Assembly: GCA_019704295.1 (NCBI GenBank)
Contig: AP024596.1
Coordinates: forward strand, 2,087,178 to 2,151,177
Reading direction: 5' to 3'
DNA: 64,000 nt
From: Sulfolobales archaeon HS-7
GTDB taxonomy: Archaea > Thermoproteota > Thermoprotei_A > Sulfolobales > Sulfolobaceae
Below the pieces are notes generated by a model that worked only from the letters and a program-made list of their open reading frames with translations, had not been told where the DNA came from and did not search any database. Position 1 is the first letter of the stretch; every line of letters begins with the position of its first letter. Below are positions 25,874-36,208 of this stretch, one piece after another. Both the position numbers and the translations under genes were made by a program.

Positions 25874-26077
25874 GGTTTTCCGCTTTTTCCTTGCTATTTG
25901 AATACTAAATATCGTAGGCATTTCCAATTGCCGACCGCATCTAGGGCACTTGTTTCCGTGATAACTCATGATTTCTTGTGGAGTTCTCACGCCGTAATAG
26001 TCCTGTCCTACTTTTTCAAATCTGAATAATTCGTATTCGCATCCTTTACACGTCCAGATTATTCCTATGTCTATCAC
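25853..26077 (-). CDS. Zinc-ribbon protein, 74 aa
   Basis: Two Cys-x2-Cys pairs, WTCKGCEYEL near residue 10 and NKCPRCGRQLE near residue 45, form a zinc ribbon. A Lys/Arg-rich tail follows. Small zinc-ribbon proteins of this size are common in Sulfolobales. The C-terminal Asp-Tyr-Glu-Leu-Ile is produced by the 17-base duplication. Function unknown. Confidence 0.7.
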   Translation of the reverse strand: MIDIGIIWTCKGCEYELFRFEKVGQDYYGVRTPQEIMSYHGNKCPRCGRQLEMPTIFSIQIARKKRKTLDYELI

Positions 26078-26255
26078 CAGTACAAAACTTAGCTGATTTT
26101 ATATAAGTAGGATTGCCTTAGTAATACCAAAAAATACATACGACCAAGTTCTCGTATTACGAGAGAGTGTTCCGAAACTGTTTACGCAAAAAACACGGAA
26201 AAGGGTAATATTACGAAGCAAAACATTTTTAAAAAGGAATGATGAGTTCAATGTG

Positions 26256-26351
<96 letters not shown>

Positions 26352-26361
26352 TATTAAAAAA

Positions 26362-28497
26362 TTATTTCTTTAAAATTATTATTATTGCGCCAATGATTAT
26401 TAGAGCCAATAATGAATAAACTATGAACGGATTTAGTGAAGGTGCTTTTGTGGAAGTTCCGCCAGCGAGAACAATTGGATGATTAACTGAAGAGCTTGAA
26501 GTATTGGATATCGAAATATTAGATATCGTTATAGTACTGGAAGTGTTGGTATTTACTGGAGGCTTTATTAAAAACGGAATTACGGCCTTCGTATAGTTAC
26601 CTAATTGATTATAGACTATAATTTGTATCAAATAGAGGCCTGGTGATGCTGCAATTTTCCCCAACCCCGCACTGCTTAAGAGGATTTGAGTATTGTTAAC
26701 TAACACCTGGTACTTAAAGTAACTGCTTTCATTAATTTTTACAATTAATGTACCGTTTTCATAACTTATATTATAGTTGGGAATAACAGGTGTTGGGTAA
26801 TACAGAGTCTTAATTTCGGTAAAGGAACTACCTGCTACATTAGCTCCCTGAATTACGAATGTGTAGTTTCCGTAACTATTTAATATGTACATGTACTCAG
26901 TGCCACTTACCGTAGAGTTATAGATCGATTTACCATTCAAGTAAACTAATAGCGTGAGGTTTGCTGGCTCTGTAGTTTTCCATTTGATATACGCTTTATT
27001 CCCAATTCTAACCATAGATGCAGATATGTGAGGGATTGTGATTGATGTAAATTTAATCATAGCTGGTGTGCTGTTTCCGTCTGGGTTTTCAGCAATTATC
27101 CTTACGTAGTAGACGTCATTTGGAAATAGGCCAGTTAATGTAAAATTAGTAGTATTTCCAACCCAAAATGTTTTTGTGTAAGTGTTGTTTGAAAGTGTTA
27201 TGTAATAGCCAAGAATAGATAGTCCTCCATTATAACCTGGAACCCAGAACAGTGTAATATTATCATTTCCTAACTTGTAGCTAATTACAGGCTGGTTTGG
27301 AATTGTAGATGGGGTAAGTTTTATTGTGTTTGACGGAGTCCCGTTTCCTGCAATATCGTGGGGAACTACATATATATAATACTGAATACCGTTTTGAAGA
27401 TCCGTAACATTATAATAGTTGTTATACGTAAGGATAGTCGATATTCCAGCTGAACTGTTTAAGACTAAGTAGTATACTGGGGAAACGTTAGTCCATTCCA
27501 CAAATATCCATTGATTTCCCGAAGCGTAATTTATTATTCTTGGAGAAGATGGTGGGTAGACGAAATTAAGCAGATTTACATTAGATATCTCTATATTCGT
27601 TGAGTTATATCCTCCAATTAGGTAGATAGACGAATTAACCTGAACATATGCCATATCATATACCGGTTCTGACATATTCCATACGTAAATCCAAGACGTG
27701 TTTCCTTCTAGCGCCAGGATCTTGCTTGATGGATGAATCACACTTTCAAAAACCATCCCTCCTATTGAAAATAATTCGTTGTGTATGTAAGCCAGACCTT
27801 CCCCCTCAAGTCCGTAGGGTAGTGGAGCTAATTCTGAGACAAGCCCAGTTGCAGGATTAAATGCAAAAACAGAATTAAGCGCATGTACTCCGTAACTTCC
27901 CCCAACCATGAAGAACACACTACCATTAAACAGATATGATGCGAACGCTATGCCAACTGGTAATTTTTCCGTTAAAACTTGCCATGTGTTGGTAGCCGTG
28001 TCATATACTTGTATGATGTTAGAGTAATCTGACGCAATCCCCTCTGCTAATGCATAAGAACTGTTTACGCCTCCGAATAGAAAGATCTTACCACTATAGC
28101 CTAAAGACGCAGCTCCGTATACTGGCATAGGCATGGAGGTATTAATCACCGTCCAGTGAGAACCATTATATATCTCAATCGTATTGGCTAATTTTCCTGT
28201 CGATACATAAGTTCCACCTACTAGGTAAACCTCATTATTGCATACTATCGCATTTTCGCCAGTAATCCCTATGTGAAGTGGAGTTCCATAGTGCCATGTC
28301 CCGTTATAAATAAGCGGTAATGTTTCCGTGCCGTTATTATTGTTTATAAATAATATTATTTTTCCCTCATAATAGACTGATGCGGTTGATGATATCGGTA
28401 ATGGCGTTTGCGCCAGTTGATGCTCTGTTATCACTAACGCTGAGAGCGGAGTTGCAAAAGATATGCATATTAGTAGTAACAAACCTGTTTTCTTCAT
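26362..28497 (-). CDS. Secreted Kelch/fibronectin-III surface protein
   Basis: 711 residues. Signal peptide at the start (MKKTGLLLLICISFATPLSA), then six or so Kelch-like blades (repeated GG with YxVGG / FGG turns: VYLVGGTYVS, IFLFGGVNSS, VFFMVGGSYG, LFSIGGMVF, IYLIGGYNS), then fibronectin type III-like domains (PSSPRIINYASGNQWIFVEW, PNQPVISYKLGNDNITLFW), a Ser/Thr-rich stretch and a C-terminal membrane helix (VYSLLALIIIGAIIII) with Lys-Lys. Many Asn-x-Ser/Thr sites. It is anchored outside the cell, probably in sugar or protein binding; ligand unknown. Confidence 0.85.
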   Translation of the reverse strand: MKKTGLLLLICISFATPLSALVITEHQLAQTPLPISSTASVYYEGKIILFINNNNGTETLPLIYNGTWHYGTPLHIGITGENAIVCNNEVYLVGGTYVSTGKLANTIEIYNGSHWTVINTSMPMPVYGAASLGYSGKIFLFGGVNSSYALAEGIASDYSNIIQVYDTATNTWQVLTEKLPVGIAFASYLFNGSVFFMVGGSYGVHALNSVFAFNPATGLVSELAPLPYGLEGEGLAYIHNELFSIGGMVFESVIHPSSKILALEGNTSWIYVWNMSEPVYDMAYVQVNSSIYLIGGYNSTNIEISNVNLLNFVYPPSSPRIINYASGNQWIFVEWTNVSPVYYLVLNSSAGISTILTYNNYYNVTDLQNGIQYYIYVVPHDIAGNGTPSNTIKLTPSTIPNQPVISYKLGNDNITLFWVPGYNGGLSILGYYITLSNNTYTKTFWVGNTTNFTLTGLFPNDVYYVRIIAENPDGNSTPAMIKFTSITIPHISASMVRIGNKAYIKWKTTEPANLTLLVYLNGKSIYNSTVSGTEYMYILNSYGNYTFVIQGANVAGSSFTEIKTLYYPTPVIPNYNISYENGTLIVKINESSYFKYQVLVNNTQILLSSAGLGKIAASPGLYLIQIIVYNQLGNYTKAVIPFLIKPPVNTNTSSTITISNISISNTSSSSVNHPIVLAGGTSTKAPSLNPFIVYSLLALIIIGAIIIILKK

Positions 28498-28635
28498 TAA
28501 TGTTAGTATTCAAGGTATTCATGGTATATAACTGTTATCAATTGTTAATACTGCGTAGAACGAAGGCTGGGGGGTCAAATAAGCACTTATTCTCTCCTTA
28601 GATGGAGGATTATTAGTCGCGACGTTGCCCGAGGT

Positions 28636-28815
28636 GATTCAAACTTCCATTGTAAATTGTAATTATTGTAAATGGCAATTAAATAAAGGAAATTATTAAG
28701 TGTGAATCTCTTACTGGTCTATACGATAAGATTCAGTTAAATTTATTCCGTTTTTCTAAATAAAGTGAACTAACAATGAACGTGTGAACGGCCCTGCCCT
28801 ATGACCTCTTTTTCA
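28636..28815 (+). repeat. Dispersed repeat copy (family at 23264, 40073, 63921)
   Basis: GATTCAAACTTCCATTGTAAATTG... resembles the segment at 63921 for about 80 bases, including TAAATAAAGGAAATTATTAAGTG, which recurs at 40114. A 27-codon frame starts at ATG 28801 (MTSFSYRVKLFDEVVEPQRK) and ends TGA 28882-28884; it might be the stump of a transposase whose promoter is the repeat. Otherwise the gap 28498-29005 has nothing I can support. Confidence 0.5.
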
Positions 28816-29005
28816 TATAGGGTAAAGCTGTTTGATGAGGTAGTTGAGCCCCAGAGAAAGGAAATTATTAAGGCAATAACATGATGCCTGATAGCAACAA
28901 GAAATTCGCTAAATAACAAAAAATTAAAACCTAGCGTATGGGCATATCACATTACAACTATTGACGTAGGGAAAAAGTTAATTACACATTGGTATTATGT
29001 TATTT

Positions 29006-29107
29006 ATGTCAATCGAGTGTGATAGACCACCTTTAACAGAAGAGGAGAAGAGGAAAGTAAAGGAGAAATTAGCTAGGGGTAAGCAGAAAGAGTTCAAGTT
29101 TGGGTAA
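29006..29107 (+). CDS. Small charged protein, 33 aa
   Basis: ATG 29006 begins a 33-codon frame (IECDRPPLTEEEKRKVKEKL) ending in Phe-Gly and TAA, 8 bases before the uracil-DNA glycosylase gene. The product is a single very charged helix after a Pro-Pro turn. The composition looks like a coding sequence, and position suggests co-transcription. No family at this length. Confidence 0.45.
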   Translation: MSIECDRPPLTEEEKRKVKEKLARGKQKEFKFG

Positions 29108-29115
29108 TGCAGTAA

Positions 29116-29775
29116 ATGGTTACTCTTGAAGAAATAAATACAACTATAGTTTCTTGTTCTAAATGTCCTAGACTCTCGGCTTACATAAATGATGTTAGTC
29201 AACGTAAAGTTAAAAGATATCGTAATTGGACGTACTGGGGAAAACCTGTCCCTAGTTTTGGAGATCCAGAAGCGAAATTAGTTATAGTAGGGTTAGCGCC
29301 GGCGGCCCATGGTGGTAATAGAACTGGGCGAATGTTTACCGGTGACAGATCTGGGCAGTGGCTTTTTAGAGCTCTTTACGAAATAGGATTTAGTAATAAA
29401 AATGAGAGCATAAGTAGAGATGACGGAGTGCAAGTTAGAGGTGTATATATTACTGCCGTTGTTCATTGCGCACCACCTAAGAATAAACCTTTAAAAGAAG
29501 AGGTCAATAAATGTTCAACTTACCTAAAAGAGGAGTTAGAGCTATTAAAAAGGGCGAGAGTTTATCTAACATTAGGCTCTGTTGCTTTTTCTAATACTAC
29601 CAAAATACTCGGGGTTAAGGGGAAATTTTACCACGGAGCTAAGTATAGTGTGGGAGAAAGACTAATTATTGCCAGCTATCATCCGAGTGCTCAAAATACG
29701 AATACTGGTAAACTTACATGGAATATGTGGATCTCCCTTTTCATGGAAATTAAATCTATTCTAGATAAAACTTAA
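29116..29775 (+). CDS. Uracil-DNA glycosylase, family 5 (UDGb)
   Basis: 219 residues. Motif 1, GLAPAAHGGNRTGRMFTGDRSG, carries Ala where other families have Asp/Asn, as in family 5. The C-terminal motif is YHPSAQNTNTGKLT. Cys-x2-Cys in SCSKCPRLS plus two later Cys (VHCAPPKNK, NKCSTYL) fit the 4Fe-4S site. It removes uracil and other deaminated bases from DNA. Followed by nadE after 24 bases. Confidence 0.92.
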   Translation: MVTLEEINTTIVSCSKCPRLSAYINDVSQRKVKRYRNWTYWGKPVPSFGDPEAKLVIVGLAPAAHGGNRTGRMFTGDRSGQWLFRALYEIGFSNKNESISRDDGVQVRGVYITAVVHCAPPKNKPLKEEVNKCSTYLKEELELLKRARVYLTLGSVAFSNTTKILGVKGKFYHGAKYSVGERLIIASYHPSAQNTNTGKLTWNMWISLFMEIKSILDKT

Positions 29776-29799
29776 TATAACAAATGAAGAACGTATTTT

Positions 29800-30576
29800 A
29801 TGTATTTGCCGGAGATCGATTACAATAAAGTTACCGAAACAATAGTCTCACAGCTCCAGAACTATATCGAACGTTATGGAGCTAAAGGGGGAGTTATAGG
29901 GCTCAGTGGAGGTGTAGATTCGTCTGTTACGGCATATCTCTTACGGAAAGCTACAGATAACATCTTTGCGTTAGTTATGCCGTCATCTTCTACTCCACCT
30001 AATGATGTAAAAGACGCGATTGATGTAATAAAACTATTGAACATAAAGGATTATAAAATAATAAATATAGATGAAATAGTCGATATCTTTTCAAAAAATA
30101 TAATCAATAGGGATAACCGGGTTATAGGCAACGTGAAGGCAAGGGTAAGGATGACGTTACTTTACGCCTATGCACAGACATTGGATTACCTGGTTATAGG
30201 GACTGGCGATAAAAGTGAGATACTCCTCGGTTATTTTACAAAGTATGGAGATGGGGGGGTAGATGTCTTGCCCATCGGGGAACTCTATAAGACGTGGGTA
30301 AGGAAACTCGCAAAAGCCATTGGTATACCGGAGAATATATATACAAAACCTAGCAGTCCTGCACTATGGACAGGGCAAACTGCCGAGGGAGAGTTAGGGA
30401 TTTCGTACGAGAAAGCCGATGATATACTATTTCTCCTCGTGGAAAAGCGGATGGGAATTGAGGAAATACATAAGTTAACTGGTTATCCAATTCCTACAAT
30501 AGAGCGTGTATATCAACTTTACGTAGGTTCAGAACACAAACGCAACATGCCTCCGATTATGAAAATTTCATTATGA
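29800..30576 (+). CDS. nadE: NH3-dependent NAD+ synthetase
   Basis: 258 residues, the size of the ammonia-dependent form with no glutaminase domain. The PP-loop VIGLSGGVDSSVTAYLL and the later GTGDKSEILLGYFTKYGDG are diagnostic. It adenylates nicotinate adenine dinucleotide and amidates it to NAD. pncB at 19105 supplies the salvage entry. Confidence 0.95.
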   Translation: MYLPEIDYNKVTETIVSQLQNYIERYGAKGGVIGLSGGVDSSVTAYLLRKATDNIFALVMPSSSTPPNDVKDAIDVIKLLNIKDYKIINIDEIVDIFSKNIINRDNRVIGNVKARVRMTLLYAYAQTLDYLVIGTGDKSEILLGYFTKYGDGGVDVLPIGELYKTWVRKLAKAIGIPENIYTKPSSPALWTGQTAEGELGISYEKADDILFLLVEKRMGIEEIHKLTGYPIPTIERVYQLYVGSEHKRNMPPIMKISL

Positions 30577-30635
30577 AGTAAAGTTACAAATTCGCTTCAT
30601 ATACGTTTAATTACTTAATCAATAAATACTTATTT

Positions 30636-31490
30636 GTGGCTAAAGACCCCGTAGCCTATAAAGTAAGCCTAGTAAATGGAGACGACTTATCCGTCCTTAA
30701 GACTATACTACGACTTCATAGTAATCACGAAATGGTACAGAGGGGGTTGGTTCAAAGACTTCTAACGTTATCACCTAATCTGCTTAATATATCACTGGAA
30801 AAGTTATATCAACTACATCTAATACGAAAAACTAACGTAAGAGGAAGGGAAAGTTTTAGAATAACTTTCACTGGTATGGATGTCCTCTCCATAAAGGAAT
30901 TGTCTATGAGGGGAGTAATTAAGTCCATTGGGGAAGTTATAGGGGTCGGTAAGGAAAGCATTGTATACCTTGGAGAGAATTTCAACGGTGAAAAAATAGC
31001 GATAAAACTTTATACTATAAAGAGGACTTCCTTTAGAAACTTTAGAAAAACTAGGGAGATAGAGAAAAAAATTGATTGGATAGCAATGAGTATACAATCT
31101 GCAAAAACCGAATACCGTAATTTAGAATGCGTGTCGCGAAAAGGAGGGAAAGTCCCTAAACCTTATGGTCACTATTTGAATGCTGTTGTAATGGAGTATT
31201 TCAATGGTAAAGAGTTGCAGCGTGTGTTTACAAACAAACCGTCAGAAATATTTGACGAGATAATTGCAACAGTTAATATTGCTTACAACGAATGTAATGT
31301 GATCCACTCTGATTTAAGTCCGTACAACGTTTTAGTTAATGGTGAAGATATTCGGGTTATCGATTGGTCTAATTCCTCTCACGATAGGTTAAAACTAGAG
31401 AAGGATATAGGAAATATTATAACTTATTTTAATAAAAAATATAATTTTAGTAAGAGTGTAACTGAAATTCTGGATCTGGTGAGGGGATAG
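30636..31490 (+). CDS. rio2: RIO2-type protein kinase
   Basis: 284 residues from GTG. The N-terminal ~90 residues are the RIO2 winged helix (FLQRLLTLS-like helices, RGRESFRITFTG wing). The kinase part has VIGVGKESIVYLG, Lys in EKIAIKLYT, the catalytic loop VIHSDLSPYNVLV and the metal-binding Asp in IRVIDWSN. RIO2 acts in maturation of the small ribosomal subunit. Its stop is one base ahead of the next gene, so the two form an operon. Confidence 0.9.
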   Translation: MAKDPVAYKVSLVNGDDLSVLKTILRLHSNHEMVQRGLVQRLLTLSPNLLNISLEKLYQLHLIRKTNVRGRESFRITFTGMDVLSIKELSMRGVIKSIGEVIGVGKESIVYLGENFNGEKIAIKLYTIKRTSFRNFRKTREIEKKIDWIAMSIQSAKTEYRNLECVSRKGGKVPKPYGHYLNAVVMEYFNGKELQRVFTNKPSEIFDEIIATVNIAYNECNVIHSDLSPYNVLVNGEDIRVIDWSNSSHDRLKLEKDIGNIITYFNKKYNFSKSVTEILDLVRG

Positions 31491-31491
31491 A

Positions 31492-33348
31492 ATGATCTAT
31501 TTCATGGGTATTGACGTTTCTCAGGGAAATGCAAATTCCTCGAGACCGCCTGCTTATTCCGTTGTTATAATCGACTCGAATGAGAAGATTATAGAAAAGC
31601 AAGAATACGCTACTCTTAGTAGAATTATAAGACTCTCATGGGACTATAAACCTAAAGCTATCGCCGTTGATAACGTGTATGAGATAGGAGGGAATGAGAG
31701 AAATTTCGTCAGAATAGCCTCCTTTCTTCCGTATGAAACCGAAATAATTCAAACTACTGTTGTTGAGGGTACTTTTTATGATCTGAGAGATATCGCTAAG
31801 AGCGTTGGGATTAGCATAGAGGGTAAACCGAATCCTGTAAAAACTGCCTATATTAACGCATTACTTGCACTAAGGGGAAAGGGGACCAAGATTAAGCTTA
31901 TTGAGGAAAAGACGAAGATAATAATCTCTAGAGGGAGAAAACTCGGTCCTGGAGGTATGAGTCAAAACAGATACAAAAGAAAGATAAGGGGTATGTTATT
32001 ACAGGTGGCGAAGGATGTAAAGTACAAGTTAGACACACACGGTTTCGATTATGACATGTTAATAAAGAGAAGCAAAAACGGAATAGAGGGAGCAACTTTC
32101 GTTGTTTACACTTCACGTGAGAGTCTTTTTGGTATAGTAAAAAAAACAAATACTCCAGATGTAATCGTCGATATAAGACCTGTTTATAGGTCTAAAGTAG
32201 AGTTCTTCCAAAAGAAGGAAAAAAGGAGCGTCCCTCTTATAGTGGGTATAGACCCGGGAATACATGTGGGAGTTGCCGTACTTGATATATATGGCAGACC
32301 TCTACTACTTGCCACGAAGAAATCTATAGATGTAGATTACGTAATATCTGAGATAACTGGACTCGGTAAACCTTATATAATTGCATCTGATGTGAATCCT
32401 GTTCCTGATGCAGTAAAGAAAATAGCGTCTAGAGTGGGAGCAAAGGTATCATATCCTAGTAAATCTCCCAGTATAGAAGAGAAGCAAAAGATCTCCGATG
32501 AATACGCACAACAATATAATATAAAAATAGAAACCTCCCATGAGAGGGACGCTCTTTCAGCTGCAGTGAAAAGCTTTAAGGAAATAGAGAGCAAAATTAG
32601 GCAAATCGAGGGCTATTTAAGAAGGACTGGGATAGACATTGATCAGGATAAGTTAATGCAATGTGTTTTGAGGGGGATCCCAAGAAGCGAATGTATTGAA
32701 GCTATAATTCAAAGCGCTATGAATATTCCAAATGACGATCTAAAGCCGTCTGTAGCAGTTCAGGAAAACAAGGATAAAGTAACCGATAAGCAATCACAAG
32801 AGATACTTTACTATAAGCTGGAACTTAGCAGATTAAAGGAGTATATGCGAAAACTCTACATTGAGAACGAACAGCTAAAGAAAAAAATTAGAGAATTAGA
32901 AATAAATAATAATAAAGAGATAATGATTGACAGGAAAGTTCATGCGTTAACAATAGAAAATAGGAGGAAAGGCGAATTTATAGTTAATGAAGAAAAAATC
33001 ATACAAGAGTTAACTCGCGAAAGGGAAAAATTAAAAGAAGTAATAGATATGTTAGTTAATATGAAAGTAAAAATAGTTACTAATGATAACCAATTAGTGT
33101 CAGTAAAAAATGGTCAGCTTTATGTCCTTGGCGAGAAAGTAGATGGAAGAGTAGCAGAATACGTTGGAGGCGATTATTGTATAATTAGAAATGACGTATT
33201 AGATGATATAAAAATTCTTCTAAGAGAAAACATTGAACAGACGTCTAGCAATATCAATATAACAGATTTAATAAAGCACTACCGGGAGGAAAGAATAGAA
33301 CGCTTATCAAAGAAACCAAAGAAGTATAGCTTATCTGAGGAAGCTTAA
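31492..33348 (+). CDS. DUF460 protein with RNase H-like nuclease fold
   Basis: 618 residues. Two RNase H-like segments: FMGIDVSQGNANSSRPPAYSV at the start and a fuller one near residue 245 (PLIVGIDPGIHVGVAVLDI) with downstream acidic residues (SDVNPVPD, HERDALSAA). The C-terminal third is coiled coil (YKLELSRLKEYMRKLYIENE). This is the archaeal DUF460 family, suggested to be a RuvC-like nuclease. It is coupled to rio2. Its end overlaps the convergent cpsA by 18 bases. Confidence 0.82.
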   Translation: MIYFMGIDVSQGNANSSRPPAYSVVIIDSNEKIIEKQEYATLSRIIRLSWDYKPKAIAVDNVYEIGGNERNFVRIASFLPYETEIIQTTVVEGTFYDLRDIAKSVGISIEGKPNPVKTAYINALLALRGKGTKIKLIEEKTKIIISRGRKLGPGGMSQNRYKRKIRGMLLQVAKDVKYKLDTHGFDYDMLIKRSKNGIEGATFVVYTSRESLFGIVKKTNTPDVIVDIRPVYRSKVEFFQKKEKRSVPLIVGIDPGIHVGVAVLDIYGRPLLLATKKSIDVDYVISEITGLGKPYIIASDVNPVPDAVKKIASRVGAKVSYPSKSPSIEEKQKISDEYAQQYNIKIETSHERDALSAAVKSFKEIESKIRQIEGYLRRTGIDIDQDKLMQCVLRGIPRSECIEAIIQSAMNIPNDDLKPSVAVQENKDKVTDKQSQEILYYKLELSRLKEYMRKLYIENEQLKKKIRELEINNNKEIMIDRKVHALTIENRRKGEFIVNEEKIIQELTREREKLKEVIDMLVNMKVKIVTNDNQLVSVKNGQLYVLGEKVDGRVAEYVGGDYCIIRNDVLDDIKILLRENIEQTSSNINITDLIKHYREERIERLSKKPKKYSLSEEA

Positions 33349-34518
33349 AGCTAGAATAGAGAGAGATAGAATTCCGGTCTTTAGTATCGATTCGTCCACG
33401 TTAAACCTGGAACTATGATTCGGATATATAATGCCCTTTTGTTCATTCCGAGTACCTAGAAAGTAATACATACCTGGAATTTCGTTTAAGAAACGTGACA
33501 TATCTTCTCCTCCCATTATAGGGTCAATTTCTTGGGTAGTAAAACCGTTTTCCCTAAGAGTAGATATAGCGTTTTCGGTAACTTCAGGATCGTTTATAGT
33601 AACAGGATATCCTTCCTGGATTTCTACTTCGCATATAGCACCAAAAGTTGAACAGAGGCTCACTATTATTTTTTTCATTAATTCCCAAACTTTCCTTCTT
33701 AACGTTTCATCTAGAGTTCTTATAGTACCTTCCATAACTACTTCATCTGGAATTATGTTATCCTTAGTACCTCCTTCAATTCTTGATACAGAGATAACAA
33801 GGGGTTTCCTCTGTTCAACGTATCTACTTCTTAGACCATATATTGAGTTTATAATTTGTGATGAGACAAAAATGGGGTCTATCGTATCATCTGGTTTAGA
33901 CGCGTGACCCCCTTTTCCTTTAATTTTAATGAGGAAGGCGTCTGGTGACGCCATTAATGGTCCAGCCCTATAGCCTATAACTCCTGTGGGTAATTCTGCC
34001 ATAATATGTAAACCGAATATATAATCTGGCTTAGGTTCTTTTAACGCGCCGTCTCTAATCATTGGCAACGCGCCACCTTCACCTCCTGCTTCTTCTGCAG
34101 GCTGGAAAAGTAGCTTAATGCTGCCTCTCAGCATTTCCTTATTTAGAGCTAATGTTTTTGCAACTCCAAGTAGAATCGCCGTATGCGCATCGTGACCACA
34201 GGCATGCATTACCCCTTTTACTTGTGATCTATAATCTACATTATTCATTTCCTGAATGGGCAATGCGTCCATATCGGCTCTGAGTGCAACTACTTTTTCA
34301 CCCTGACCTTTCAAAAGACCTACTACCCCATTTCCTCCAACATTTTCCCTTAATTCATAGCCTAGTCGCCTTAAGTACTCACTAACTAGTTTTGCGGTTT
34401 TAGTCTCCCTGTAGGATAACTCCGGATTTTTATGTATCTCTCGTCTTATAGAAATTATCTCATCTTCAATTGAATTTATTGTGTCTTGTAGTTTATTCAA
34501 CTCCTCTTTAGTTAGCAT
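33331..34518 (-). CDS. cpsA: M20 metallocarboxypeptidase/amidohydrolase
   Basis: 395 residues, as in the Sulfolobus carboxypeptidase CpsA. Metal site motifs: VMHACGHDAHTAILLG and FQPAEEAGGEGG, with ALRADMDALPI upstream and the late His in YPNHSSRF. The dimerisation domain begins GKGGHASKPDDTIDPI. A cytosolic zinc peptidase removing C-terminal residues or acyl groups of amino acids; substrate range is not given by the sequence. Confidence 0.9.
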   Translation of the reverse strand: MLTKEELNKLQDTINSIEDEIISIRREIHKNPELSYRETKTAKLVSEYLRRLGYELRENVGGNGVVGLLKGQGEKVVALRADMDALPIQEMNNVDYRSQVKGVMHACGHDAHTAILLGVAKTLALNKEMLRGSIKLLFQPAEEAGGEGGALPMIRDGALKEPKPDYIFGLHIMAELPTGVIGYRAGPLMASPDAFLIKIKGKGGHASKPDDTIDPIFVSSQIINSIYGLRSRYVEQRKPLVISVSRIEGGTKDNIIPDEVVMEGTIRTLDETLRRKVWELMKKIIVSLCSTFGAICEVEIQEGYPVTINDPEVTENAISTLRENGFTTQEIDPIMGGEDMSRFLNEIPGMYYFLGTRNEQKGIIYPNHSSRFNVDESILKTGILSLSILALSFLR

Positions 34519-34601
34519 TAAGTATAAGTAAACAAAATAAAGGTTAAGAGTTTTAACTTATTAAAGATTAAGGGAGTAAAATCCCGCCTCATGATAATGC
34601 T

Positions 34602-34950
34602 AAATGCGTAATTAATATGATTAATTAGATTTACTAAAAAGTTATAAAATATGTTTGTCTAGGATTAAATCTAGTAAATAAACAGTAGATAATAATATAA
34701 AATTAGTTTATTATATATATAAAAAATAATAGCGTAATTTACAGGAATTCGGGTTAAGGACGAACTTGACAGCATGATAAGTTCGGGTAATTAAGGATCC
34801 TAAATTATCGGATACTATACTCTACTAGTAGATTAGCAAAGGTCTTCAATCTTAGTTAATCTTCCTGTAATTATAGTCCTGATTGAGCAGTGTAAGGTGG
34901 GTTATTCCTATATCCTAAAATTTAGTTAATAAAATAAATTACATTTATTG
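34602..34950 (+). repeat. ~350-bp direct repeat, copy 1
   Basis: The blocks ACTAAAAAGTTATAAAA (34634-34650) and TTTAGTTAATAAA (34921-34933) recur, in the same order and at nearly the same spacing, about 1607 bases downstream (see 36209-36557). Between the blocks the copies are diverged but alignable. No gene is seen in the repeat. The hypothetical gene at 35522-36004 lies between the two copies. Confidence 0.6.
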
Positions 34951-34965
34951 TACATTATACACTGT

Positions 34966-35190
34966 CTTGAGTTCGAGGTACTTTACGACGTGATTTGCGT
35001 GAGGAATAAGGGGAAACCTAGACGTTTCATCTCTAATGCTCGGAAAGACCTTTATGAGTTAGCTGAAGTCTGCAGATTAAGATGTAGAGGAGGACTTTAA
35101 GCCAAGGAAGGCAATTGCTGGATAGGGAAAAAGTTACCTCCCTATCTGATCTGGACCTTCTACTCGACACAACTTGAAATCTACTGAACT
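34966..35190 (+). pseudogene. Fragment of a DDE-type transposase
   Basis: A start-less open frame ends KDLYELAEVCRLRCRGGL (stop 35098-35100). The pattern ELAEV(C/Y)RLR(C/W)R is like the Y-x2-R-x3-E region of DDE transposases (IS4-like), with Tyr and Trp already mutated. A following stretch (IGKKLPPYLIWTFYSTQ) in another frame may be its C-terminus. The remainder of 35191-35521 shows nothing I can call. Confidence 0.4.
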
Positions 35191-35521
35191 ATTTCATTTA
35201 ACTTTACCACACCCGAGTCGCTTCCTTTCCAAGAGTTCATGGGCCTCTAAAAGCGATTTTAAGTTATCCGAATGGCGGCATATGCTCCTTGCTTTGCTCT
35301 CGTTAGAGAAATTCAGAACTTCTCACCCCTTTTAGAATTAGCTTGTAAAATATACTAGATTTTAACTAAACATATTATATTGCCATATTCTTGAGTTAGC
35401 TTAATCCTATATCTTCGTTTACAAGTTACATTAATAATATCTGATTGACGTAAGATCTTTTAGCAAAGGATGCCTTACGATAAAACCTAAAAATGACATA
35501 TATGTAATCAAATTCTACAGT

Positions 35522-36004
35522 CTATTCTAATTTAACACACATTTTGGTCCTTGAATTTTCAGCTTCCTCAAACTTCTTTATTAGCTTATACGTTGATTTA
35601 ATTACGGAGTTCGTGGAAAGGGTAATGCATTCATAGTTGTTTGTTGGGGAAAAGCGAGTACATTTTTCCACGTTGGTTATTGTCCTACTTAATCCCCATA
35701 ACCGCTCATCATTTACGCGAGCAAAGTTATACACAATATATTTGAATATGACTGGAGATTTTTGTCTTTGCTTTATCTTGACCAGAATTTTTATAAAATT
35801 TAGTTTAAAAAAATTCAAGAGTTCCTCTTTTGCTTCATCGCTTAACTGTTTATTAATGGTTAGCTTATACACGGTTTCACTGTATGATCTTTCTATAAAA
35901 CCTTTACCTGTTCTTCCTTGATTCCACTTGAAGGAGAATTGTAGACCGTTTTCAATAAATGTTAAATCAGTATCAATAAATGAGCCATGACATTTATATT
36001 TCAT
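35522..36004 (-). CDS. Hypothetical protein between two long direct repeats
   Basis: 160 residues, beta-rich first half (KCHGSFIDTDLTFIENGLQF) and mixed second half, with Lys-rich and Asn-rich runs. I recognise no domain. Four Cys are scattered without a zinc pattern. It is isolated, A/T-rich in codon use, and flanked on both sides by the ~350-bp repeat, which suggests it may have come in as cargo. ATG 36004 is preceded by weak promoter-like sequence. Confidence 0.5.
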   Translation of the reverse strand: MKYKCHGSFIDTDLTFIENGLQFSFKWNQGRTGKGFIERSYSETVYKLTINKQLSDEAKEELLNFFKLNFIKILVKIKQRQKSPVIFKYIVYNFARVNDERLWGLSRTITNVEKCTRFSPTNNYECITLSTNSVIKSTYKLIKKFEEAENSRTKMCVKLE

Positions 36005-36208
36005 AAGAGGTATTTGATAAAAGCCTTTTTATGTCCTTAGGTAGAGCTTTACGATATGTATACAATAGACGCTCGTATACTAGACGACTTTAAACAGGTA
36101 TCCTAAGTTTTTCATCATAAACATTTGCAAGCCCTTATTTGTACCTCTTCGGACTCTAAAGGTCCTATCCTCTTTCATTTCCTTTAGGATTAACGAAGTA
36201 AGAGTGTC